Of a DNA stretch of 36,333 bases, positions 22,158-31,213 are shown piece after piece. How positions within the stretch are numbered: position 1 is the stretch's first letter; each line of letters opens with the position of its first letter. The stretch covers positions 1 through 36,333 of the forward strand of contig CAYLRY010000029.1 in the NCBI GenBank assembly GCA_964386535.1. Reading direction: 5' to 3'. Under the pieces are notes generated by a model, which was not told the DNA's origin, made no database searches, and was given only the letters and a program-made list of their open reading frames with translations. This DNA is from CAYLRY01 sp964386535. Lineage in GTDB: Bacteria > Chloroflexota > Dehalococcoidia > Dehalococcoidales > UBA3254. A program made the position numbers and the translations under genes.

Positions 22158-23341
22158 AATTCCTGGGATTCGTTCGACCGGACGGTTCGGCAGGCATCCG
22201 CAATCATGTGCTAATTATCCCCGGTGGTTTTTTGGCCAGCCAGGTATGTAAAATGGTGGAAGGCGCCATAACAATTGTAACCGCAGACAGCGGAAGCGGC
22301 CGCACAGGCCGCGACCGCGAAACTATTTTCCGGATCCTTACAGGCCTGGGGAGGAACCCCAATATTGCTTCAGTTATCGTTTTTTCACTGAGTGCCGGTT
22401 CTGCTTATCCTGAACTGAAACCTTCCCGGATGGCAGAAGAAATTGCCCTGTCAGGCAAACGGGTGGAGCTGGTAGATGTTGCCGCGGAAGGCGGCACGTT
22501 GCAGGCGCTGGCCCAGGGGGTACAGCTTGCCCGGGAGATGGTTCAGGAAGCTTCCCGGCTGAGACGCCAGCCCTGCGGCCTGGACCAACTATCTATAGGA
22601 GTAAAATGCGGCGCTTCAGATGCTACTTCCGGCATTGCCGGCAATCCGGTAATCGGCAACCTCTTCGACCGTATTGTGGCTGGCGGTGGCACAGCCTTTT
22701 TCGGGGAAAATACTGAGATAATAGGGGCGGAACATGTACTGGCCAGACGCGCAGTAAATCCGCAGGTTGGCAAACGTATTCTCGAAGTGGCTGAGGAAAC
22801 CGAAGAAGTGGCCAAATCCACTGGTGAAGATATCCGCACTATCAACCCGGTCCCCGCTAATATAGCTGGCGGGATTTCCACCTTGGAGGAAAAGTCCCTG
22901 GGCGCCATCCATAAATCAGGATCAGCGCCTATCCAGGGGGTTCTCCAATATGGTGAAAGACCTGGAGGCAAAGGACTTTATTTTGTTGATAACTGGATGA
23001 GCATAAGCTCCATATTCGCCGGTTATGCCGCCTCAGGGGCGCAACTGGTGATCCATCAGGTAGGTGGGGGAGGCTGGTCAGGCAACGATCTTTTAAACAG
23101 CTCGACTGCTGTAGTTTCTCCTTTGATGTATACCACCGCTAATCCCAAAACAAGGGCTATGGCTCCTACTGCGGTGGATTTCTATTCCGGGACTGTAATC
23201 GAAGGCAAAGAGACCATTGAAGAGGCCGGCCAGAGGCTACTGGAGATGGTGCTGGACATTGCGTCCGGCACTTTTACCAAAGTTGAAACCATGAAATACG
23301 TTGATCCGGTACAGCTATATTTGAAAGACCCAGCCTTTTAA
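22154..23341 (+). CDS. UxaA/SuyB-like hydro-lyase large subunit
   Basis: A 395-residue protein of the altronate/galactarate dehydratase catalytic family. It opens MKFLGFVRPDGSAGIRNHVL, the family's GYxRxDGRxGxRN start. It has VKCGASDATSGIAGNPVIG with the conserved Cys, GGTAFFGENTEIIGAEHVLARRA, and GNPV/SSTAVVSPLMYTTANPK segments. The usual HxxGCG cluster near residue 45 reads TADSGSGRTG and the later LGCE reads SAGS, so two conserved Cys are missing. It either uses another metal arrangement or a different chemistry. Coupled by ATGA overlap to the SAF subunit. Co-oriented with an enolase-superfamily gene and convergent with an MFS transporter, suggesting catabolism of an imported hydroxy acid. 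Confidence 0.88.
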   Translation: MKFLGFVRPDGSAGIRNHVLIIPGGFLASQVCKMVEGAITIVTADSGSGRTGRDRETIFRILTGLGRNPNIASVIVFSLSAGSAYPELKPSRMAEEIALSGKRVELVDVAAEGGTLQALAQGVQLAREMVQEASRLRRQPCGLDQLSIGVKCGASDATSGIAGNPVIGNLFDRIVAGGGTAFFGENTEIIGAEHVLARRAVNPQVGKRILEVAEETEEVAKSTGEDIRTINPVPANIAGGISTLEEKSLGAIHKSGSAPIQGVLQYGERPGGKGLYFVDNWMSISSIFAGYAASGAQLVIHQVGGGGWSGNDLLNSSTAVVSPLMYTTANPKTRAMAPTAVDFYSGTVIEGKETIEEAGQRLLEMVLDIASGTFTKVETMKYVDPVQLYLKDPAF

Positions 23342-23450
23342 TATCGATGTATCTTCTTTGAAAACCAGTGCGATAATTATGTGTTTAACACCTGGTATGA
23401 AAAACACAGATCAAACACTTCTGTTTTCCGGCAGACCGTCAGCCATGAGT

Positions 23451-23481
23451 TTGTCAAAAATGAAATTATCTGATACGATAA
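23451..23481 (+). promoter_or_regulatory. Promoter with overlapping inverted repeat ahead of the enolase-superfamily gene
   Basis: TTGTCA (23451-23456) and TACGAT (23474-23479) are 17 bases apart. The inverted repeat TTATC-TGATAC-GATAA (23466-23481) covers the -10, a position suited to a repressor. If real, the downstream gene can be regulated apart from the hydro-lyase pair. Confidence 0.45.
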
Positions 23482-23526
23482 TCAGGTACGCCAATATTTT
23501 CTAAAGATAAAGGAGAAGGAAAAACA

Positions 23527-24723
23527 GTGAAAATTACCGAAATAGAATGTATCCCGCTCAGCCTGCCCACTCCCATGCGCGGTGAAGGCACTTCCTGCCC
23601 CATGCTGCTGGTAAAAGTCCATACGGATGAAGGCCTGGTGGGAATCGGCGATGCCGGGATCGTAAACCAGGATGCCATTGTTCTCATGATCAAGACCTGG
23701 GCCTATGCCCTCATCGGCGCTAACCCGCTGGATAGAGGTTCGATCTTATCCAAAATTAACGGGGCCATTCATTCTGTTTGGGGCTGGTCCTACCCGGCCG
23801 CAGTCTGCACCATAGATTTTGCCCTGTGGGACCTGGCGGGCAAAGCCGTCAATCAGCCGGTATACCAGTTGCTGGGCGGCAAAGTGGTAGACAAGCTGAT
23901 GTTTAACTTCTTTATTCATACAGAAAATTCGCCGAAGGGTAAGAAACTGGCGGCTGAAGAAGCGCAAAAGGCAGTGGCTTCCGGTGTACGCAGCATTGGT
24001 TTGAAGTCCACCGGCTTCAGCGGGGGAAACCGTTCACTGAAGGCGGATGCAGAAATCGTAGGAGCAGTCAGGAAAGCCATAGATGACAGCGCTGAAATTT
24101 CTTTCGATGCCAACGGAGGGTACACTTACACTGACGCCCTGAAGCTGGGCCGGGCTATGGAGGATTTCCATCTCTTTAAATATGAGCAGCTCTGTCCGGA
24201 GTGGGATATCAACGGGTTAGCCAACCTGCGTAAAAACCTGAAAACCCCCATCTGTGCCCATGAGTCCAGCGTGCTCATTCCCGGCTTAATGCAGGTCATT
24301 GAAAAGCAGGCTGCTGATATTGTGGGCACCAAGCTGGCTTCGGCCGGCGGCATTTCAGAGGGAGTCAAATGGGCTAATATAGCCAAAGCGGCTGGTCTGG
24401 CCATGTACTGCGGCGGTATGAACGGGCTCTGTGAAGCGGCAGCCCAGGCCCACTGGCTTTGCTCGGACGCCGAGTTCGGCAAGCAGGACCATGACGTCTT
24501 TTTCCCTGTACTTATGTATAACTCATTTGATACCACCAAACCGGTTTCAAATATAGACATTGTTAAAAACCCGCAGGTTTACAAGGATGGCTACTTCTAT
24601 CCGCCAGAAGGACCCGGACTGGGGCTTGAACTGAATGAAAAGGCTATTCCCAGGTATATTACCAAAGGCAAGAGCATTGTTACTATAGGAGAAAAAGAAA
24701 GGGCGGCCGGAAGAGGATTCTAA
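23527..24723 (+). CDS. Mandelate racemase/muconate lactonizing enzyme family protein (enolase superfamily)
   Basis: A 398-residue protein starting at GTG 23527 behind AAAGGAGAAGG. It has the N-terminal capping domain (about 1-120; DFALWDLAGKAVNQPVYQLLGG) and then the TIM barrel. Predicted Mg2+ ligands are D194 (FDANGGY), E220 (KYEQLCPE) and E246 (CAHESS). On the second barrel strand the usual KxK is GLKST, with K160 and a Thr where the second Lys would be. K269 (GTKLASAGGISEG) is in place as the opposite base, so it looks closer to the MLE/dipeptide-epimerase type than to mandelate racemase. The reaction starts with proton removal alpha to a carboxylate, giving racemisation, dehydration or cycloisomerisation. 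Its neighbours suggest a sugar or hydroxy acid substrate. Ends at a bidirectional terminator. Confidence 0.92.
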   Translation: MKITEIECIPLSLPTPMRGEGTSCPMLLVKVHTDEGLVGIGDAGIVNQDAIVLMIKTWAYALIGANPLDRGSILSKINGAIHSVWGWSYPAAVCTIDFALWDLAGKAVNQPVYQLLGGKVVDKLMFNFFIHTENSPKGKKLAAEEAQKAVASGVRSIGLKSTGFSGGNRSLKADAEIVGAVRKAIDDSAEISFDANGGYTYTDALKLGRAMEDFHLFKYEQLCPEWDINGLANLRKNLKTPICAHESSVLIPGLMQVIEKQAADIVGTKLASAGGISEGVKWANIAKAAGLAMYCGGMNGLCEAAAQAHWLCSDAEFGKQDHDVFFPVLMYNSFDTTKPVSNIDIVKNPQVYKDGYFYPPEGPGLGLELNEKAIPRYITKGKSIVTIGEKERAAGRGF

Positions 24724-24748
24724 GCCAAATGACCTCAAAACGTTAGAA

Positions 24749-24784
24749 AAAAAGCTCCATGGGAAAGTTCCCGTGGAGCTTTTT
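24749..24784. terminator. Bidirectional intrinsic terminator
   Basis: AAAAAGCTCCA (24749-24759) and TGGAGCTTTTT (24774-24784) form an 11-bp stem. It is extended inward by GGGAA/TTCCC and flanked by A- and T-runs, so it can stop both the plus-strand enolase-family transcript and the minus-strand MFS transcript. Confidence 0.88.
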
Positions 24785-24785
24785 A

Positions 24786-26006
24786 TTAAAATTTTATAGC
24801 CTTGGGTCCGGTTTCAGGCAGCAGCAGTCCAGCCACCAGCAGACCCAGCGAGATGACAGCACTGATAATGAATCCCGGCAGGTAGGAGCCGGTCAGATCG
24901 GCAAGGTAGCCTACTACCAGGGGGCCGATGAAATTCCCTATATTTCCCATAAGAAGCATGACAAATATAACGATGGTCCCGGTACGGTGTGAATTGGGAT
25001 GCAACTCTATGGGAATAGTAAAAAGGGATGCGCTGTGCAGATTGCCGAATAGTCCGAAGCAAGCCACAGCCAGATATATTATTGCCTGGTTGTTAAACAG
25101 CACAGCGCCCAATGCGGAAATCCCCAAAAATATCCCCGGTATTATAAGAAAAGGTCTGCGTCTTCCGATGCGTAAAGGAAGTACTCCGCCCGCAATAGAG
25201 GAAAGGGTGCCCACCACCGTGATTATGGCGACTATCGAACTGGCTTTTTCCAGCGACATCTGAAATACTTCATGGTAATAGCCGGGCAGCCAGGAACCCA
25301 CGGCATTACCCAAACACCAGCATCCCATGGTAGCCAAACCCAGTAGAATGGTAGAGCGTCTGAAAAGAATTTGCTTAATACTGAGTTCAACCACTGGATC
25401 CGCCCTGGACTTTTTACTGGTCTCGTTCTTTCCCTGACGGCTTTGACGGTCTCTCCCGAAGACGGCCCAGGCTACCGCACCGGTTAAGGCCACTGCTCCA
25501 TAGATCATGATAGGCGTTTGCCAGGTGAAAGCGGCTGCCAGAGGCACTGTAGCTACAAAGGATACGGCATTTCCGATGTTATTGACGCTCATGGTAATGC
25601 CGTTGACCAGGGGCAGCTCGCGGGGACTAAACCATTCAGCGGCAATGGTAGTGGCGAAAGAAAAGGTAATGGCAGTGCCCATGGCAAAACTGACTCTGGT
25701 GAGCAAAAGCAGGGTATAATCAGAGCAGAAAGGGGTCAGAAGGCCTCCTGCTGTTAAAAAAGCACCCAGGGCAAAGACCTTTTTAAGACTGAACCGCGTC
25801 CCTATAATACCTATAGGCATGGCCAGAAGACCGATGGTCAGAGGCGCTACAGAGGCGAACCAGCCGGCGGTACCCCGGTTGATACTGTAGTTTTGCATCA
25901 GGAGAGGTAAAAGAGGCCCGGCGGAAGCCCAGATCATACCGCTACAGGAACGTATAAGACAGACTAAGGCCTGTATAACAAACCTGTAAGGAGCTCTGGA
26001 TTCCAC
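24786..26006 (-). CDS. Major facilitator superfamily (MFS) transporter
   Basis: A 406-residue, twelve-helix transporter. The first helix (about 8-30) is followed by PLLPLLMQNYSINRGTAGWF and the loop PIGIIGTRFSLKKVFALGA, the family's basic loop between helices 2 and 3. A long charged central loop rich in Lys, Arg and Gln (about 190-215) separates the two six-helix halves. The second half includes GGVLPLRIGRRRPFLI. The overall pattern resembles NarK/CynX/anion-symporter-like members. The only usable start is a GTG at 26006, limited by an upstream in-frame stop and with no clear Shine-Dalgarno, so expression may be weak or the start different. Convergent with the enolase-family gene, it may import the substrate used by that gene and the hydro-lyase pair. 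Confidence 0.88.
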   Translation of the reverse strand: MESRAPYRFVIQALVCLIRSCSGMIWASAGPLLPLLMQNYSINRGTAGWFASVAPLTIGLLAMPIGIIGTRFSLKKVFALGAFLTAGGLLTPFCSDYTLLLLTRVSFAMGTAITFSFATTIAAEWFSPRELPLVNGITMSVNNIGNAVSFVATVPLAAAFTWQTPIMIYGAVALTGAVAWAVFGRDRQSRQGKNETSKKSRADPVVELSIKQILFRRSTILLGLATMGCWCLGNAVGSWLPGYYHEVFQMSLEKASSIVAIITVVGTLSSIAGGVLPLRIGRRRPFLIIPGIFLGISALGAVLFNNQAIIYLAVACFGLFGNLHSASLFTIPIELHPNSHRTGTIVIFVMLLMGNIGNFIGPLVVGYLADLTGSYLPGFIISAVISLGLLVAGLLLPETGPKAIKF

Positions 26007-26203
26007 CTGATAATAATAGCACTAGCGGGTTTCAAGAAAAAGAAACAGAAATTATCTAAGCGCTAAATTTGTGAACTAACAGTTTTATAATTACAATGCC
26101 GAGTATGCAAGCTGTATCAGGGGAATTTAAGTACCACCTTCGGAGTATTGATAGGCGTCCTGCCATAAATCTTGATATATTCATGAGAGACTAATATGCT
26201 AAT

Positions 26204-26947
26204 CTAATGAGTTTTCATAGGAACGAGGCAGTACATTGCCCAGCCCAAATGTTGGTGCAGGAATTGTAAATATTCATCCTGGTCAGTACGAAAATACTTG
26301 AATACCTGTTCATGGTCAGGGTGGTTGGGATTTTCATCAAGCCAGCGCAACAGTCCATGCCAACTATCTGAAATATACCTGTCAAAGTCGTCGTAGCTGG
26401 AACGGATGATGGATTCGAGTTCAAAGCCTTCATCCCTGGTAAATTGAGCCAGTTCCGATTCTGTGTGGGTAGTTGTTTGTTTTTGGGCGTATTGCGGATC
26501 AACCCGATTGCTAAGCCAGTGGGTTTCACCAATACCCAGGCGTCCATTCTTATTAACCGCCCGCTTCAATACCTGGACTGTCTTCTGAAAGCTGCCAAAA
26601 ATAAACGTAGCCCCAATACATGTTGCAGCATCGAAAGCCCCTTCTTCGAACACATAATCAGTCCCGTTGGAGCAAACGATTTCGATTCTGTTCGACAACC
26701 CTCTCTTAACCAGCTTTTTTCTGGCTCGGTCACAGAAATCTTCGGAAATATCTATCCCAATACCATTGATGCCGAATTGTTCAGCCCAGAGAGCGAGCGG
26801 TTCGGCACAACCACAACCGAAATCGATGACCCGGCTCCCTTTTTTCAACTGGAGTCGTTTGCCGAATTTAATAATCTTTTCAGACGTGGAAGGATTCAGT
26901 ATCTCCATATACCGGTGTGAGATACTCATAAGGTCAAAAAATTCCAT
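26204..26947 (-). CDS. Class I SAM-dependent methyltransferase
   Basis: A 247-residue Rossmann-type methyltransferase. Motif I is VIDFGCGCAEPLALW (about 40-54), the acidic ribose-binding residue is in GIGIDISED (D66 region), and the later motif FEEGAFDAATCIGATFIFG follows. AAAGGAG stands 9 bases before the ATG at 26947. The fold groups with UbiE/cyclopropane-synthase-like small-molecule methyltransferases. The C-terminal part (HWLSNRVDPQYAQ, SWHGLLRWLDENP) is rich in Trp and His and probably shapes the substrate pocket. It stands alone between two spaces without genes. Substrate unknown. Confidence 0.88.
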   Translation of the reverse strand: MEFFDLMSISHRYMEILNPSTSEKIIKFGKRLQLKKGSRVIDFGCGCAEPLALWAEQFGINGIGIDISEDFCDRARKKLVKRGLSNRIEIVCSNGTDYVFEEGAFDAATCIGATFIFGSFQKTVQVLKRAVNKNGRLGIGETHWLSNRVDPQYAQKQTTTHTESELAQFTRDEGFELESIIRSSYDDFDRYISDSWHGLLRWLDENPNHPDHEQVFKYFRTDQDEYLQFLHQHLGWAMYCLVPMKTH

Positions 26948-27270
26948 AATTTAAGTCTCCTTTAAAAAATAGTACTTATGTTTACAAAGATATTGCGTTA
27001 TTTGAAGTTAGTCTTACATGGATAACAAGGAATGGGATCAAATGTCAAAGGCATATTTAACTCATTCTAAAGGACCTTCCTCCTTTTTTTCAGGGAATTG
27101 TGACCAGAGGTTTACTGATAGATAGCAGAGTAACCTAACCATCCTTTTAGCATTGCTAAGGACTAAATTGTTAAAAATCAATCCGTTTCTCTACACCTGC
27201 TCCAAGTTGAGAACGCACTCATTATCGAAAATTGGCCATTTCTCTGAAAAACACAGTTATCCGATTTTAA
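26948..27270. other. Intergenic region without recognised features
   Basis: The 323 bases between the sulfatase stop and the methyltransferase start hold no convincing gene. On the minus strand a TTGACA is present near 27045 (plus-strand TGTCAA) but lacks a good -10 at 17 bases. A/T-rich, with no hairpin of note. Confidence 0.5.
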
Positions 27271-29544
27271 TCACTGATTGTTGTGCGCCTGCTCAAGTTC
27301 CAGCATGAGGTCCATGTCATCGGTCGGACGTTCCATATCAATTTCTACGCGATCGATAATGCCTGCATAACTGAAGAAATTTGTTGACTTCGTCTCTTTA
27401 GTTATAGGAGAAAGAGCATATCTGCCTATGGCAAACTTGCCCCCTGAGAACAGAGGGTAGGCTTTAATGTTTACACTCCCGGATGGTGTTCCATTAACGA
27501 GGAGGCGTCCCACTCCCTGGTCCGGCATGGTTGAGATAAACTCGAAACCAAGGGTAATATCTCCTTCAGGGACTTCCGCATCTGACTGGCAGTGAAAATG
27601 CTTCTCAGCCAGATAGTTGAAATCGAATGTTAGTTTATTATTTTTGATATAAAGTGTATATCCGCCCATGATGTCGCCTGAGGCAATCAAAGTGCCGTCA
27701 CACCCTTTTTTGTGTCTGACATATGCACTCATAACAAAAGATTTATTGGCCAGGCGGGGGGACAAAGAATTCGGAGACATTTGAGGATAGAACACGTACT
27801 TCTTCCGGGACTCGGAAGGAGCAAATTTCAGGGACTTATTAAAATCAAAACCGTTCTTTTCCTTATAATAGCTTTCAAGCATGGGGAGTACCCCGTATTT
27901 GCCAGCCTCATGCCACCAGAGGTCTTTTAGTTCGTTTAGCTTTTCCGGAAAGGTATCAGCCAGATCATGCGCCTCGGAAAAATCCTCATCGGTGTGATAC
28001 AGCTCCCATTTATCTTCCTCAAAGCTGTCATACAGAACATGGTCAGCCACTGCTTTCCAGCCGTCCGCCCAGATACCCCGGTTGCCCAGCATTTCGTAAT
28101 ATTGTACCTTTCGTTTTCGCGGTGCATCAGGATTATCAAAGGTATAAGTCATACTTATACCGGGCTTTTCCGCCTGTTTGACCCCTTTGATCATCTCGGG
28201 CTGTTCTATACCACAAACTTCAAGCACTGTCTTATTGATATCAATTGCATGGTGGTACTGGGGCCTTATACCACCTTTATCCTTGATCTTCTCTGGATAA
28301 CTAATAATAAGCGGGACTTTTACGCCGCCGGCATGGACCCAGGTCTTATACATTTTAAGCGGTGTATTACCTGCCCATCCCCATCCGCGCGGGTAATGGT
28401 TGCAGGCCTCAGGAGAACCTATAAGCTCAAGCTCTTCATCCGAAACCAGACCTCCCCACCTCATTGACCTGAGGTGAGTATATTCGCTGAAGCAGCCCTC
28501 GGGACCGCCTTCTCCGGAGGCGCCGTTATCGGAAAGAAGCACGATCAAAGTGTTTTCATACTGCCCGATTTTTTTAAGAAACTCAATCAGGCGTCCGATC
28601 TGTTCATCAGTGTAAGTTAAAAAGCCGGCAAAAACCTCCATAAACCTGGCAAAGATATTTTTTTGTTTTTCTGTCAGGCTTTCCCAGGCAGGAGCCAGGT
28701 AGTTGTGTCCGGTTAGCTCAGTATTTTCGGGGATAAGTCCCATTTCTTTCTGCCTGGCGAAGACATTTTGCCTGTATACGTCCCAGCCTTCATCAAATTT
28801 ACCCCGGTATTTTTCAATGTAGTCTCTGGGGGCATGGTGGGGGGCATGCATTGCCCCAAATGCCAGATAACAGAAAAAGGGCTTTTCCGGGTAGCATGAT
28901 TTTTGATCGCCAATATATTCGATAGCTTTATCCACCAGGTCACTGCTCAGATGATAGCCCTCCTCCGGGCTTGCGGGTGGGTCTATATAATGGTTATCGC
29001 ATACCAGGTCCGGGTAAAACTGGCTGGTAGCTGCGCCAAGAAAGCCGTAAAACTTCTCAAAACCCCGGCCCAACGGCCACTGATTGAAAGGTCCTGCGCC
29101 GTTCATGTGCTTTTGATTGCAGAGATGCCATTTACCAATGGCGAAAGTAGAATAACCGTTTTCCAGGAGAGTTTCACTGATGTATCCGTACTTTGCATCA
29201 ACATTGCCCGATAAAGGCGGGAATCCCAGGTCATTGTTGGTCAAGTAGCCAACACCCACAGTGTGATTGTTGCATCCGGTAAGCAGGCTGGCCCGGGTTG
29301 GAGAGCACATGGCGTTGACATGGAAGTCTCTGTAGCGCAAACCGCCAGCCGCAATAGAATCAATGCATGGCGTGGCTATGGGAGACCCATAGCACCCGAG
29401 CTGTGAATAGCCGGTATCATCCAGCACAATGTACAGTACGTTGGGTGCGCCCATAGGCGCCTTAGCCTCCTCTCTCCACCAGGGTATTGAGTCTAAATAG
29501 GATGTTTTAATAACGCCCTGGAATTCCTGTTCTTTACTGTCCAT
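27271..29544 (-). CDS. Type I (formylglycine-dependent) sulfatase
   Basis: A 757-residue arylsulfatase-family enzyme. The metal-binding start is VLYIVLDDTGYSQLGCYG (D42, D43). The catalytic motif is CSPTRASLLTG with Cys80, the residue converted to formylglycine. Further landmarks are TFAIGKWHL and LSDNGASGEGG. After the catalytic domain (about 35-560) there is a C-terminal region with FVMSAYVRHKKGCDGTLIAS and HKKG-like beta strands, a carbohydrate-binding-like domain found in long arylsulfatases. No signal peptide is seen, so it appears cytoplasmic. It removes sulfate esters from an aromatic or carbohydrate substrate. The gene lies 30 bases downstream of its maturase, so both are made together. 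A Cys-type sulfatase in an anaerobe needs exactly such a radical-SAM maturase. Confidence 0.93.
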   Translation of the reverse strand: MDSKEQEFQGVIKTSYLDSIPWWREEAKAPMGAPNVLYIVLDDTGYSQLGCYGSPIATPCIDSIAAGGLRYRDFHVNAMCSPTRASLLTGCNNHTVGVGYLTNNDLGFPPLSGNVDAKYGYISETLLENGYSTFAIGKWHLCNQKHMNGAGPFNQWPLGRGFEKFYGFLGAATSQFYPDLVCDNHYIDPPASPEEGYHLSSDLVDKAIEYIGDQKSCYPEKPFFCYLAFGAMHAPHHAPRDYIEKYRGKFDEGWDVYRQNVFARQKEMGLIPENTELTGHNYLAPAWESLTEKQKNIFARFMEVFAGFLTYTDEQIGRLIEFLKKIGQYENTLIVLLSDNGASGEGGPEGCFSEYTHLRSMRWGGLVSDEELELIGSPEACNHYPRGWGWAGNTPLKMYKTWVHAGGVKVPLIISYPEKIKDKGGIRPQYHHAIDINKTVLEVCGIEQPEMIKGVKQAEKPGISMTYTFDNPDAPRKRKVQYYEMLGNRGIWADGWKAVADHVLYDSFEEDKWELYHTDEDFSEAHDLADTFPEKLNELKDLWWHEAGKYGVLPMLESYYKEKNGFDFNKSLKFAPSESRKKYVFYPQMSPNSLSPRLANKSFVMSAYVRHKKGCDGTLIASGDIMGGYTLYIKNNKLTFDFNYLAEKHFHCQSDAEVPEGDITLGFEFISTMPDQGVGRLLVNGTPSGSVNIKAYPLFSGGKFAIGRYALSPITKETKSTNFFSYAGIIDRVEIDMERPTDDMDLMLELEQAHNNQ

Positions 29545-29574
29545 TTTATTTTCCCTCCATCATGAATCTATCAG

Positions 29575-30723
29575 TTAATTTTTACGGGCTGATCTTCGCT
29601 CTGATTGGTGCTTCTTAACATAGCCGGCTATCTCAATCAAACGGGGATATGCATACGGTAAAAAGGCGGCAAAAGATTCACAGAAATAATTCCGCTCAAG
29701 TTCCCGGCTAAGGGTATTCTCCCTATCCCGCCGGCACCCGCCCCGGCACAGAAATTTCCATGTGCATGTCCGGCAGAGTGAAGCAAAGGAGGATGAGCTT
29801 TTTATAAAGCGTGCACAATTATCGCTTTCATACAACTCAGATAATTCATTTTCATGGATGTTTCCCAGTTTCCATTCATCGGAAACATAAAAATCGCAGG
29901 GATATGCACTGCCGTCGGCTTCAATAACAAACTGGCACTGGCATGAACCAAGCAGGCTGCACATTTCATGAGGCATGCCGGCTGCCATTCTAACCAGATT
30001 ATCGAAATACCTGATACTGACTTCTCTGCCGGCCATAAAATCCGCATACCACTGGTCAAAAAAGTGTTTTAAGAAAAATGTATACCGCTCCGGATTTAAA
30101 GAGTACCTGTGTACTCCACGTTCATCACCTTCAGGGTCTATGCAGGGCATAAATTGAAGAAACTTGAAATTTTTTCTTTTGAAAAAATTGTATAGTTCGT
30201 CCGGGCGGCGGGCGGTCAGATTGGTAACCACAAACAAAATATTGTACTCCACCTTATTATCATTAAGAAGTGCGACCGTTTGCATGACCCTCCTGTGAGT
30301 TCCTTTCCCCTGTGAATCCACCCTGTGCCGGTCGTGGAGATCCTGCGTACCGTCCAAAGAAAGACCTACAAGAAAATTGTGATCATGTAAAAATTGGGCC
30401 CATTCAGGGTTAATTAAAATACCGTTTGTCTGAATACAGTTATTAATCCTGACATTATTAACGTTAAACGCGTGCTGTATTTTAACCACTGACTGGAAAA
30501 AGTCCATCCCGCATAAAGTTGGTTCTCCACCCTGAAAAGAAAAGGTGGCGTATCCTGAGGCAAATTGAAGGACTTTCTTGATAATTACTTCAAGTGTTTC
30601 CAGAGACATAAAACCATAATCAGCTACAATACGGTTATCAGCCACATTATGATAAAAACAGTACTCACACTTCAGATTACATTTGCTTGAAGCAGGCTTA
30701 ATCAGAACGCTGATTGGCGGCAA
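29575..30723 (-). CDS. Anaerobic sulfatase-maturating enzyme (radical SAM/SPASM)
   Basis: A 382-residue radical SAM enzyme matching anSME of Clostridium perfringens along its length. It opens MPPISVLIKPASSKCNLKCEYC, with the CxxxCxxC cluster at C15, C19, C22, then FSFQGGEPTLCGMDFF and NCIQTNGILI. The C-terminal SPASM cysteines lie in CSLLGSCQC, GSAYPCDFYV and CRTCTWKFLCRGGC and hold two extra 4Fe-4S clusters. The enzyme oxidises the sulfatase Cys to formylglycine without oxygen. The start is a TTG at 30723, supported by GGAAGGAG 7 bases upstream and by alignment of the first residues with known anSMEs. First gene of a two-gene operon with the sulfatase. A TATAAT on the minus strand at 30785-30790 may be its -10. 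Confidence 0.95.
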   Translation of the reverse strand: MPPISVLIKPASSKCNLKCEYCFYHNVADNRIVADYGFMSLETLEVIIKKVLQFASGYATFSFQGGEPTLCGMDFFQSVVKIQHAFNVNNVRINNCIQTNGILINPEWAQFLHDHNFLVGLSLDGTQDLHDRHRVDSQGKGTHRRVMQTVALLNDNKVEYNILFVVTNLTARRPDELYNFFKRKNFKFLQFMPCIDPEGDERGVHRYSLNPERYTFFLKHFFDQWYADFMAGREVSIRYFDNLVRMAAGMPHEMCSLLGSCQCQFVIEADGSAYPCDFYVSDEWKLGNIHENELSELYESDNCARFIKSSSSFASLCRTCTWKFLCRGGCRRDRENTLSRELERNYFCESFAAFLPYAYPRLIEIAGYVKKHQSERRSARKN

Positions 30724-31213
30724 TGTAATGCTCCTTCCGTAAGTACCTACTAATTTACTGGAAATTTCAGATAAAGTCCAGATTATTATACTAAATATTA
30801 GCTGTAAATAAAGCGATAATAGCCTTTGATCAATCGATTAAATATTGCCTTCTACAAACTTCTGAATGTGATAAAAATCATAATTTGCCTTAAATTTCCC
30901 GCGCATAGACCATTATAGCCCAGTTTCACCATCAAAAATAGCTGAACAAGCCTGGGTACTTTCGCCGGATTGGTGCAAAAACCTCACCTCATTTGAAGCT
31001 ATTTGATAACGGATTTTGGTATATTTTTTTTGATGGACGGCGCTATTCTCATATTTTATAATAGTATTTAGCACAATAAGGCTCTGTCCGGCCGCAAAGT
31101 GAGAGATGTAATTCCCAGAAATCAGGAAAATCGCTTCACAGCCACCCTTCCCTGATTTTCTTCGAAATAACACGAAATCCATCTCGACCAATGCCTGTAA
31201 GGAAAAAAATGCT
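30724..31213. other. Divergent intergenic region
   Basis: The 490 bases between the maturase and a membrane-protein gene hold no gene I can support. A 92-codon minus-strand frame at 30913-31191 lacks a ribosome site and any family pattern. The only regulatory hint is TATAAT (minus, 30785-30790) without a good -35. Confidence 0.45.

Noticed and set aside
24126..24560. 144-codon minus-strand ORF
   Set aside because: Antisense within the enolase-superfamily gene; no motif and no ribosome site.
30913..31191. 92-codon minus-strand ORF in the divergent gap
   Set aside because: No ribosome site, no recognisable motif, composition unlike the neighbouring proteins; treated as chance.
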